64,000 bases of DNA from Vombatus ursinus (Eukaryota; Chordata; Mammalia; Diprotodontia; Vombatidae), in the NCBI RefSeq assembly GCF_900497805.2, contig NW_020954562.1, positions 24,147,722 to 24,211,721 on the forward strand, read 5' to 3'. The position numbers were made by a program, and so were the translations under genes. This document shows, piece by piece, positions 44,615-54,689 of the stretch; position 1 is the first letter of the stretch, and each line of letters begins with the position of its first letter. Under the pieces are notes generated by a model that saw only the letters and a program-made list of their open reading frames with translations, was not told the DNA's origin and did no database searches.

Positions 44615-44772
44615 ATTTACCTTCTCTAAGCCTGTTTCTTCATCTGTAAAATGTTAATAATATTTTGCTCACTTACCTCACAGGGTAGTGTATGAGGATC
44701 CAGTGGAATGATGTATTTTGTAACACATGAAGTATCTTACAACTATAATGCATCACTGTTATTATAAAATAC
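44615..44772 (+). mobile_element. MIR SINE, 3' half
   Basis: 'agcctgtttcttcatctgta', 'aaatgttaataatattttgc', 'cttacctcacagggtagtgt'. Confidence 0.75.
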
Positions 44773-47215
44773 ACTTTGCAAAATCTTATCACTCAAGGTT
44801 TGGGGAAGGAGTCAGGAGTCAGCTCACAGATGCAAGCTTGAGTCCCAGTTGCTTGTTTATCAGCGTGGCCAATATCTCTGTAATTCTGTTTTCCTTTTCC
44901 TGAGGGAATAGTCAAGATCTACAAGTTTTCATTATTGTAATAGGCCAGGTATCTGACAAAAGTAAGAATATGGTTTGAGATAAAACAGTTTTCCATGAAT
45001 ATCCTCCTGTTTATTGGGGTTGGTCAGTCCATGTATTTAACTAGTGATAAACACACAATATCCCTAGCAACTCATTAGAAGCTGATAAGATTCCTGAGCC
45101 CATTTGGTACCTGGAAGGAGAGTAAAAGACTTTTCCTTCTTATGTGTGAGGAACAATATTGCTAGTTCCTGACTGGGTCCAGAGGAAATGTTGGCTCCAT
45201 TACTTTTAAAATACCAAATGTTAGAGTGGAAAGGAAGCTTACAAAACAGATTGTTTCATTCAACCTCTTGGGTTTATATAAGAGGAAGTTGAGTGAAATG
45301 AAATGATTTGTCCAAAGTTGATTCATTGCTCTTTTCACAATACTGCCCTGTGTTGAGCATGAGTAAACAGGCATGAACAAAATAGGCCATTACATGATTT
45401 TCCTCTTATAAAAAAGCAAGCCCAGATAAACACTCTAAAAGAAATCACAGAAACAAAAATTTAATAAGTTCCTGCATTTCTTGGAAATATAAAAACAAAA
45501 ATGAAACACTTCATGCCCTCAAGGATTTGACATTCTATTGGCTAAAGGAAAAAGAAAAAAGAAAAAAGAAAAACACCAATGTGCAGAAATACTTGGTAAA
45601 ACATAAAGTGTCCTGTAAATACTATATTAGAATGATCATTTTTATAAGCTCCTACTGTGTGCCTTACACTGTTAGTGTAATCTGCATAGGTGAAGGATAA
45701 ATTGACCACAAAGAGTTCATGGATAATCTCTACAATGACTTCTTGTTCTAAGTGTGAGATCATGTTCTTCGGTTTCATTGTTACTCAAAGAGCTTCCCAC
45801 AGACATACTGTACAAGTAGTTTTTGATGTGAAAGACAAAGTTTATTTTAGGATTTTCCAAAAATCTTAGAGGAAAAGTGAAGTTGTCCATTTTTAGGGCT
45901 TGGTCTTTGGAAAGTATTCAAGGAAGAATTCTATCTCCACTAAAGTCCTAATTCAATCATGAAGAGGCCTCTGTATTTTTGAAGAACCATACTTATCAAG
46001 TAAAAGCTCTGGAATGTCCTACAAGCTTGAAAAGTTGTTCATGGATTATTCTTCTACTCCTAGATCTGAAAGTTATTTTTTTTCATTCTCCTCTAATTTA
46101 TGTATTCTGTGACTTGTTTCATACAGACTTTGTTTCTGCCCTCTAAGGAACAGCTTGACTTTTTTTTCCCTGAGGCTGATTACCATAGGGTTGGCCATTA
46201 GGTAGAGAAATCTTTTGGCCACGGGAAAAGAGGTGCTGTGGCTCTAGGAATTGGGGGAGTACCCAAACTTTTGACAACACAGATTCTGGAAAGTAATAAA
46301 TAAAAAACCCCTTAGAATCAGACATTGTGTCTTACTGGTATTATTCAATGGTTTTTAATACAATGTTTCTTAGAGCTGGTATTGTAGAAAAATTACTTTT
46401 GTAAGATTATTTTGCTCTGTTAGCTATGAAAAAATCTTTTTCAACCAGTCTTTTTATTTTCAATTGGGTGGCATGACTTTATTTAAACATGAGAAAAGAC
46501 TAGGGGCCAGTTAAGATGGTCCTTTATTTAGAAACTGGTCTGAATGTATGATCATAATATTCTGTAAGTTTTGGGATACAGATTTGGGATAAACAATATA
46601 CAACACAATTAAATTAAAGTTTATCTTATGCTTTCAAAAAGCAGAAAGAGTGAAGAATGAAATTCTAGGATGCCTTCATCCAAATGACTATCTATCAGCA
46701 GAAGATCCCATCTAAGTAAATGGCTCCTGAATTGGAAAAAGTGATAAACACAAAGTCTGGGACTGAAGATGAACCAAGGATTAGAATAAATAATATAGTA
46801 TCTTTGATTAAACTCAAGCTTATTTCATGCCAGTACATAACAAAGGGGAAGATGCTGATTGCAAGAAGGGTGTCTAAATGTAGCTAGATCATTTGCTTCT
46901 GATCATTTTTTTTTAGAAATGTCTTTTACCTCATGAATAAGTTATATGCTGATTTGATCTCAATGAAAAAAAATCTTATCTCAGGAATCTTTATATTACA
47001 ATTAAATAAACCTTTATAGTTACATAATTGCTTATGTTCTAAATTAGAGAACTTTACCGCAGCTTTTTTGCTTAAGGTTCTATTATCTATTTGCATAGCA
47101 TGGTTAAAATATTTGCAGAAAAGTATCAACCACATATAATATAATTCAGTCCCTTCTCAGACTATATCCTACCACTTCTACAATAAAATTCCTCTTCAAA
47201 ATTGGGGGTAGTAAA
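44773..47215. other. Mostly unrecognised stretch with weak SINE/L2 traces
   Basis: Weak reversed MIR/THER1 likeness at about 45215-45330 and weak L2-end likeness at about 45455-45540 ('catgccctcaaggatttgac'). An AAAAAG run lies at about 45545-45575. No coding gene recognised. Confidence 0.4.
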
Positions 47216-48095
47216 GGATACATGACAGTTTTTAGTTTAACCTCAGAGAGATGCTTTCCCAGTCACCTATGGAGTAAAACAAGGCTGTGTGCTTGCTCCC
47301 ATGCTTTTTAGCATGTTTTCAGCCCTGTTGTCAAACATCTTCATTGAAGGTATCAATGTGTTACATCGATAATGAGGTTGATGCATGCATTGTTAGAGCT
47401 ACATCAGTGTTTGGGAGACTCCAAAGGAAAGTGTGGGAGAGAAGGTCTACAGAGCCATTGTCTTGACCTCATTGTTGTATGCCTGTGAAACCTATATAGT
47501 ATACCAGTGCCATGCCAAGAAACCAAATCACTTCTAATTGAATTGTCTTATGAAGATTCTGAAGATCACCTGGCAGGATAAGGTAGCAGACACTGGGGTT
47601 TTTTCTTGAACTAAACTGCCAAGCATTCAAATTCTACTTCTGAAAGCACAGCTCTGATGGGCTAGCTATGTTGTTTGAATGCAAACCTATACTTGTCTAA
47701 AAGATTATTTGAGAATTCACACAAGGCAAGCACTCACATGGTAATGAGAAAAAGTGATACAAGGACACTCTCAAGGTGTGTCTTAAAAACTTTGAAATTG
47801 ACTGCATAACATGGGAGACACTGGCACAAGACTGCCTAGCATGGCATGCCCTCATCAGAGAAGGTGCTGTGATCTATGAGCAAAGCAGAATTGAAGTAGC
47901 TCAAAAAAAATGTGAGATGTGCACATTTAGAGAATCCACTGCAAATGTTCAAATGGACTATTTTTGCCCATCCTGTGACAGAGCATTCTGAGCTCATATT
48001 GGTCTTATCAGCCACAGTCGGACACACTGTACCGTTGACTCTAACACAGTGATGTCATTTTGATCCTCTTTGAGAATAAAGAGCAACAAAAACCA
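47216..48095 (+). mobile_element. RTE-clade LINE, 3' part of the ORF
   Basis: Fragments of the C-terminal RT and tail: VTYGVKQGCVLAPMLFSM (about 47263-47316), then after a deletion TLTSLLYACETYIVYQCHAK (about 47461), and at the end CEMC...FCPSCDRAF...HIGLISHSRTH (about 47912-48025), a C2H2 zinc-finger-like ending. The 3' end is 'gatcctctttgagaataaag' plus CAACAAAAA. RTE LINEs encode an endonuclease and RT and have short simple tails. This copy is 5'-truncated, internally deleted and non-coding. Confidence 0.72.
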
Positions 48096-48299
48096 AGCTC
48101 AGAGAAAGCAATGCTTGTATAAATCCATCTAACACTGAGATAGATGTTGAGGAATATCTCAGCCCTATTTTATTGGTTTTCTCCCTCCAAGTTAGAATCA
48201 TATGAACTGCATTATAGTACACAGGGCCACATGAGATCTTACACATTACCTCATTATTTCCCTGATGGTAATTCAAGAAGTCAATGTTAAAAAAAAACT

Positions 48300-48462
48300 G
48301 TAACAGTTCATCTTTATATTAGTCTTTGAAATTTCCAAAGTACTTTCTACATAACACCCAATAATTTAAGTCCTACAAGAATTAGTCCCCCTATTTTATA
48401 GATGTGAAAACTGAGGTTCACAGAGGTTAAATGACTTGTTGAAGGTTACCTGGCTAGTAGGT
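48300..48462 (-). mobile_element. MIR SINE
   Basis: 'ccctattttatagatgtgaa', 'aactgaggttcacagaggtt', 'aaatgacttgttgaaggtta'. Confidence 0.82.
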
Positions 48463-48467
48463 AGCAA

Positions 48468-49020
48468 TCAATCAATTAATATTTATTAAGTACCTACTAT
48501 GTGATCAGGCTCTATACTAAGCTCTATGATGTAAAAATAAGGAAAATATAGTCCCTTTTCCCAAGAAGCTCACAGTCTAGTAGGCAGAAACAACATACAA
48601 ATGATTTTGTACAAATAAGATACATACAGGATAAATTGCAGGTAATCTCAAAAGGAAGATACTAGTAATAAGGGGAACTGGGAAGGCTTCATGTACAATT
48701 TGGGAATTTAGCTGAGACTTGATGGAAGCCAGGCAATTCAGAGCGTGGAAATGAGAAGATAGTTCCCACTATGGAGGACAGCCAATGAAAACACTGAGAA
48801 TTGGAAGAAGGAATATCTTGTCTGAGGAATATCAGTGAGATGGTGTCACTGGATCTCTCAGCATGTAGAATAAAATATAAGAAAATTAGAAAATTAGTAA
48901 GGGCCAGGGTTCTAAAAGGCTTGAAAAACCAAAAAGAGGATTTTGTATTTGATTCTGGAGGCAATAAAGGAGTCACTGCAGTTTACTGAAGGGGGCTAGA
49001 AGTGAGAGTGAATTATGGTA
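48468..49020 (-). mobile_element. L2 LINE 3' region (about 550 bp)
   Basis: On the plus strand it starts at the L2 terminus ('atttattaagtacctactat', 'caagaagctcacagtctagt') and continues through 'gctgagacttgatggaagcc', 'ggatctctcagcatgtagaa' and 'gcaataaaggagtcactgca', the reversed L2 order. The open frames at 48689-48976 (minus) and 48801-48989 (plus) are shadows of it. Confidence 0.82.
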
Positions 49021-49685
49021 GCAGAGCCATTACTTAAGCCCTACAGCATTCACTAAGAACTGAAAAATGGTGACTTACAGAGGTGAGTTAAAGTCATCCT
49101 ATTCCAAAAAACATACAGCACCAATATCTTTATTACCATATCTCAAAGATATCCTGGGCATACAATAAGAGATTTGATAAATATAGAGAAAGTCTTTGGA
49201 AAGGAAAAAAAAATTAACAATATCAAGTGTGTAAGTGAAAAAAGAAAGGAATCTAAAATTAGAGTTTCTATTGGGATATTTCCTCATCCAAGATAAGGAA
49301 CCTGCAATCCATGTTACAGTTACTATAAAAGCAAGCAAGAGGCTCAAGTCTTCTGGAGTATGTTTGATTTTTACCATGTTTCTCTGAACCATTTTATTGC
49401 TTACTGGAAAAAGGTATTAGACTTGGCAGTGAGGGCACTTTCTGGAATGTCAAGCAGTTATTGACTACCAAGTCTGTCTAGTACTTTTCAATGAACATAA
49501 ACCACCTATACTCAACACTGACATTACACCTTACTGCCTCAGAGCTAGCCTTAGTCATAAAATAACCAATTGGATGGAGGAACCAATTGCTTACTACTCA
49601 AGAACAATATGATCTACAGAAGAGAATCACACATGAAATTGACAAATTACTGTTTTCAAAGAAGTCAAGGAGTTTTAAAACCACC
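49021..49685. other. Unrecognised stretch
   Basis: No repeat or gene recognised; the 49099-49392 minus frame has no known domain. Confidence 0.4.
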
Positions 49686-49689
49686 TCTT

Positions 49690-49768
49690 TCATAGGCTCA
49701 CAGAATCTCAGAGTTGGAAATGGATCTCAGAGATAATCCACTCCAACTCATATCCAAGAATTGGGCTT
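49690..49768 (-). mobile_element. THER1 3' fragment
   Basis: 'ggctcacagaatctcagagt', 'tggaaatggatctcagagat'. Confidence 0.7.
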
Positions 49769-50417
49769 GGAGTTTTAGCTTCTTTGTTTTTCCTTTTCAG
49801 ATCTAGGCACACGTAGTAGAGTTCTATAGAGAACCTGGAGACAGTATTCTAAGTTGGTTGTTGCTACCAGTCCAGCAAGGAAGCACTGAGAAGCCAGGGT
49901 TCTGGGACACAAATGCAGGGGTGGGGGAGGGCACTTAGAACTTGGTGGGACTATGTTATATATACATATATATTGACTATATTTGGGGTTATTGTTATGG
50001 AATGTTAGTTTTTGCAGCATTTTCCCCTTTTGGCCTTAGTTTCAGTAGTTACATGCAAATATTTTCCTCAGTTTAAAAAAATAATAACAAACAAACAAAC
50101 GTCAAAAAGTTGTGCATTGTTTTCCTCTTTACCAATACATGAAACAGATGAATTTAACATTTAAATTCTAGAAACTTTCTCAGAGTCACCTTCAAGCTTA
50201 GTGGAATTATGAAGAAATCTGATAACTTTCCTTGAATGTCAAACGATTTTTTTTAGGATATTAAGTAAATAGAACCAGCAATCAAAGACTCTACCAACCA
50301 CAAAGGCAGCAAAGTTTGAACCTTCTCTTACAGAGAAAATTTCTTTTCTTTTTTGATGGACTGAATGGAAGATGGGTGAAGGAGGACTCTTCTGGAGTGG
50401 AACAAGGTTTAAAATCA

Positions 50418-50635
50418 ATATACATATATATGTATATGTGCATATATGTATATATAAACAAGAATAAGTATAAGTATGAATATGTATGTGTATGTATATA
50501 TACACAATGCATATATATACACATACACATACATACACATATACACATGTATACACATATATGCATACACACATGTATACATACATGCATATACATACGT
50601 ACAAACACATACACACTCCCACACACATATATATC
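50418..50635. repeat. Compound TA/TG/CA microsatellite, about 220 bp
   Basis: Alternating ATAC, GTAT, ACAC and CATA runs. The long Tyr/Ile/Cys-rich frames on both strands here (50239-50777) are translations of this repeat. Confidence 0.96.
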
Positions 50636-50639
50636 AATC

Positions 50640-50760
50640 CATGATGGATTGAAAAACATACAGCCTGGACATTATAGCCTTCTTATTGTTCTACTCAAGG
50701 ACAATGGTTTGTTCAGGACATGGTACGAAGCTTGTAGAGACCATTTTTTTCTCATAAAAC
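50640..50760. other. Unrecognised
   Basis: Short stretch between the microsatellite and an L2 end, with nothing recognised. Confidence 0.3.
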
Positions 50761-50762
50761 CG

Positions 50763-50855
50763 TTTAATATTTATTAAGCAGCTACTATGTAGATTTTTCT
50801 TACAAAGAAGTAAAACACATGCTCCCTGTTTTCAAAGAATTTACATACCTAAAAG
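50763..50855 (-). mobile_element. L2 LINE 3' end fragment
   Basis: 'aatatttattaagcagctac', 'tatgtagatttttcttacaa', 'ttcaaagaatttacatacct'. Confidence 0.6.
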
Positions 50856-50989
50856 TGTGTTATTAACTCTTTAAAAATTCTCATGAATTTAACAGAATAG
50901 GACTCAATTATATTTTGCTGAATTAGTATTTTGAAAGGGTCAATATCATTCCATGAGAGTAAACCATGTCTATGGTGTTAGAACAATAC

Positions 50990-51070
50990 TCTTAATGATG
51001 ATAGCTGTTATTTATACAATAATTTCAGGTTGTTAAAAAACACTATACAATGATCCCTGGTGATTTCTCA
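50990..51070 (-). mobile_element. MIR SINE fragment (weak)
   Basis: 'gatagctgttatttatacaa' followed by a core-like 'ttaaaaaacactatacaatg'. Confidence 0.4.
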
Positions 51071-52380
51071 GAAAATTTAGACATCAATTCATGTTGTATA
51101 ACAATTATATAGGAGATGTTGAGTCACCATTCTTTACTTGTAGGTTATACTGCTAACAGTCTGTAGGTCTCTTTTCATTTCTGTATTACAACACAATGAA
51201 CTAATAAGTAATCAAATAGCCAAATGAAGTACTGTACCTCCCCTAACATATAGCGATTATTACTTCAACTCTAAGGAAAGTAAAACCCACTATGATTATG
51301 ATATTAGAACATTAGATTAAGCCTGCATTAATAGCAACTGCAGAATTAGACAGTTCTGCCAGCAAAGATGTCTTCTTAGATGAAAAATACTGTAAGCAAG
51401 AAATTACTTCATTCATCAAATTCAGTATGGATCTCCCTCTGGGGTAGAATTTCAAAGGGAGAAATGTACTTGTATGGAATGCTAACCAAATCAAAGTATT
51501 GTTAGTATTGTTTATACCTAACAAGATTCAAAGCCTATCTAAATGACAAGAATTGTGATGGATGGGTGGGTGGATGGGTGAGTATGTTTGTTTTTTTGTT
51601 TGTTTGTTTGTCTGTTTGATTTTTAATTATGAGCCTAGCATTCACTGCATTCCATTCACATCACTCAAAGCAATTGACAATTCTTCTCAAAATGAAACCC
51701 AGGACCAGGGAGAATAAATGCAACAGTGAGGGCTGAGATACTTTAGAGAATCATTCCTAGGAAAACTATAATACTATTCAGGATATGAGTAGTTTCTAAG
51801 CCTTATGTTTACCTAGTTTAAATAACTTCCTATTCCTACTTCTGATTCAGTGATGAACTCAGATAACTCCTTGAATGAGCTTTGAGCTACAGTGAACCCA
51901 CACATGAATCTCTGAAAAATTGCACCTTGGGATCACAGCAGATGAGGCAATTTATACTTTCTCCTTCTCCAAATGTCATAGAAACAGAGAATCAGGCAAA
52001 AACAGGAGATAACCTGATGAATTTCTTCCAGCAAGTGATTTGGTGTCCTTTCCCCTTGCAGGTTTAGAATTATAGTTCTCCTAAATATGAGACTGGTGAT
52101 CAGTTTCTGTGGTGACAGTCACCTACTATTAGGACCAAATCTCTGTGCTTTAGGCAGGGCTATTTTTTGGTTGGTTGTTAGGCTATTCTGTCATAAGCTC
52201 TACCCTACTTTTCAAGATACAAAAAGCAGTACCAAGACAAATGATGAAACTTTTTCATTGAAACTCCAAGAGTTTCAACTTTTTATCTTCTATTGCTTTT
52301 TGGATCTTAAAATAAGCATAAGCCTTTCTAGTAGGAAAATTATAATAGTTTGGTCCCTAAGAACTCTTACTAAAGATAGA
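51071..52380. other. Unrecognised stretch
   Basis: A GGAT/GTTT simple-repeat patch at 51558-51622. The 52087-52410 plus frame (107 codons) has no known domain. Confidence 0.4.
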
Positions 52381-52384
52381 TGTA

Positions 52385-52548
52385 TCATCTTTTTTGTTAT
52401 ATTGTACTAATTTTATATCCAATGCACTTAGTATAGTGACTTGCCTATACTCAAACACTGAAAACAGATCTATGACATCACTGACCTTTGTTCCTTTGTC
52501 AGGCATATATTAAATCTTTAATAAATGCTTGTTGAATTTAACTTAATT
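52385..52548 (+). mobile_element. L2 LINE 3' end
   Basis: 'tccaatgcacttagtatagt' and, after an insertion or divergent part, the terminus 'aataaatgcttgttgaattt'. Confidence 0.65.
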
Positions 52549-52667
52549 GTGTTTCCCCAAATGCAAATCAATCACCATGTAAACCTATACTAAATCACAA
52601 GCTAAGGCATTGTTTCAATTAACTTTTTTTTTTTAATCAAGACTGTGATTATATCATTGTGAGGAAA

Positions 52668-52870
52668 CTGAATATAGGTACACCTACTGATACAGGTTAA
52701 CAACTCCCTCTGTAATTTGAAGTTTTGGTTGTCTCAGAGAGCCAAGATTAATGTTAACTATCTTGCTTAGGGTTTGACAGTTAATATGTATCAGAGGCAT
52801 GAGGACATGAATCTAGGTCTTTCTGACCCTGAGGCAGGCCCTATATCCACAATGTCACATTGCCTCACAT
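52668..52870 (-). mobile_element. Marsupial MIR-like SINE (MON1-type)
   Basis: On the plus strand: 'tactgatacaggttaacaac', 'ctccctctgtaatttgaag', 'gcttagggtttgacag', 'ctaggtctttctgaccctga', 'ccacaatgtcacattgcctc'. The same layout recurs at 53220 and 60770. Family name from memory. Confidence 0.6.
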
Positions 52871-52893
52871 TGCCATTTAGTTATCATCTGACT

Positions 52894-52896
52894 TAA

Positions 52897-52940
<44 letters not shown>
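52894..52940. repeat. (TA)n microsatellite
   Basis: Pure TA run. Confidence 0.97.
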
Positions 52941-52942
<2 letters not shown>

Positions 52943-53221
52943 CAGTTACTTAGATCAGCTACTTAGAAAGAATGAGTCAACTAGGAATAGATATAGCAAA
53001 AGTTGCCTATCCTCTCCCTCTACACTTTTGACTAATATAATTATCTCTAATGTTCAAAAACCTGGACCAAACTCCAGGATACAGAAGCAAACATTCCTAT
53101 TGAAACTCAAATGCTTTTTGTGTTTTGTCAGAATTATGAACTTCTTTACCACTTCAGTTTTTAAGTAATACCACCTACAATGCTTTAAAAAAAATGGGAG
53201 TCATGCTAGAAAGGGATTTTG

Positions 53222-53289
53222 GACTAGGCCTATGATACAGGGGACTCCTAGTAAGGAAACTATTTCAAGTTAACCATGTGTGCGCATGT

Positions 53290-53332
<43 letters not shown>

Positions 53333-53432
53333 ATCTTCTGAAATTTAGTCAAAAAAGTTGCCTTGAAGCACCAAGAATTTAAATGATTCATGTGGCTTGG
53401 CCTGTATTATATAGACAGTATGTAGGACCATA
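53222..53432 (-). mobile_element. MON1-type SINE split by a (CA)n run
   Basis: 'tgatacaggggactcctagt' at the left; 'atgattcatgtggcttggcc' and 'agacagtatgtagg' at the right. The CA repeat occupies 53295-53326. Confidence 0.55.
53295..53326. repeat. (CA)n microsatellite
   Basis: Pure CA run. Confidence 0.96.
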
Positions 53433-53640
53433 AATTTAGAAATCTGAGTAACCTCATAGGCTATCTGGTATTACCCCCTTCATTAAAAAAAAAAAAAAGA
53501 AAGAAAGAAAAGAAAAGAAACTGGTCTAGTGACATTAAGTGACTTTTCCATAGTTACATCAAAGTTAGAATTTGAATCAAAATCCTCCAGTTGCAGAACC
53601 AATAAATTACTAACTACGCTACAGCATCTCTTGGTGGAAG
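53430..53640 (-). mobile_element. THER1 SINE with expanded A-rich patch
   Basis: 'accataaatttagaaatctg', 'ttaagtgacttttccatagt', 'agttagaatttgaatcaaaa'. An A/AAAG run lies at 53486-53519. Confidence 0.75.
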
Positions 53641-53870
53641 TGGGGGGGTTGGTAGGTAGCAGCAGGAATTGAACTCAACTCTTCCTGACTCCGTCACTTA
53701 ACCCTGTTTGCCTCAGTTTCCTCACTTGTAAAATGATCTAGAGAAGGAAATAGCAAGCCACTCTTTGCCAAGAAAACCTAAAATGGAGTCATGAATAGTC
53801 AGTCACAACTGAACAACTACAACTTCCTGATACTGAGGCTGTCTCTCAATCCACTGTGCCATGTTGTTTT
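53640..53870 (-). mobile_element. tRNA SINE (minus) with a Mar1 3' part (plus) inside
   Basis: 53640-53690 and 53822-53868 are one reversed SINE ('gcaggaattgaactcaactc', then 'ctcaatccactgtgccatgt'). Between them, 53693-53815 is a plus-strand Mar1 piece ('cacttaaccctgtttgcctc', 'tttgccaagaaaacctaaaa', 'tcagtcacaactgaacaact'). The two 'caact...cctga' flanks suggest a TSD of about 13 bp with mismatches. Confidence 0.7.
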
Positions 53871-54420
53871 ATAGTACAGTTACTGCTGCTGCAAGTGGGG
53901 AGAAGGAAGTAAGTAAATATGCACAGGGAAAACAAATACAAAGTATTTACAAAGTAGAAAAGGAATGCACTTTCTTATTTGTAATAGGGTTAGTCTGATT
54001 TGCCTTATTCTTGAAGAAACATTGTTGACTCTGTGATTATAATTTTTCTTTCTAAATGCTCACAAACTGTCTCTTTCATAATACATTCTAGATTTTTTTT
54101 TCAGGAGTCAGAACTAAAACATAATGGCCTGTAAATTATAGATTCTAACCTATTCCTTTTCTGAAAGTTGGAAAAAGGCTCACTCATCTCCAGTCCTGCA
54201 GCAAGTCTCTCCTTGTTGACAGGCTTTCAAAGATCTGCTGATATTTCTCAGGAAACATAGTTGGCAGCTATTGCCATGCCCTAGAATGTATCTCCAGAAT
54301 ATTCATTTAACACTGATGACTTAAATTCAACGAGGAAAACTGGAATCTGCGTTACACTTTCCTCATAATTCTTTTTGTTCATCTCACTGATAGCCACCTA
54401 TAATTTGGGATCTTTTTTTT
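53871..54420. other. Unrecognised stretch
   Basis: No repeat or gene recognised. Confidence 0.4.
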
Positions 54421-54424
54421 TTTC

Positions 54425-54655
54425 AGGTAGGAAAATTATTGTGCCTTGCTTTCTTCCTCAAAGGTTAATGTAATGAGATAAAATGAAATGACATAAGATA
54501 TAGAAACTGCTTTGTAAATCTTAAAGAAATAAATATTAGATATTTTAATTTATATATATGAATAAAGACACAGGCACATACAGAAGCATATATATATATG
54601 CATATATATGGCAAACTTTAAAGGGTTCTATAAATGATAGTTATTATTGTGCAAG
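54425..54655 (+). mobile_element. MIR SINE, 3' part, with a TA expansion
   Basis: 'aactgctttgtaaatcttaa' and, after a TA/CATA run (54555-54608), 'gttctataaatgatagttat'. Confidence 0.6.
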
Positions 54656-54689
54656 ATTTTCCACTGTTTTTAAGATTTTTATTCTTTTC

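Noticed and set aside
50239-50777. Long overlapping open frames (up to 153 codons) on both strands
   Set aside because: They translate a compound TA/TG/CA microsatellite; the residues are repetitive Tyr/Ile/Cys/Val/His runs.
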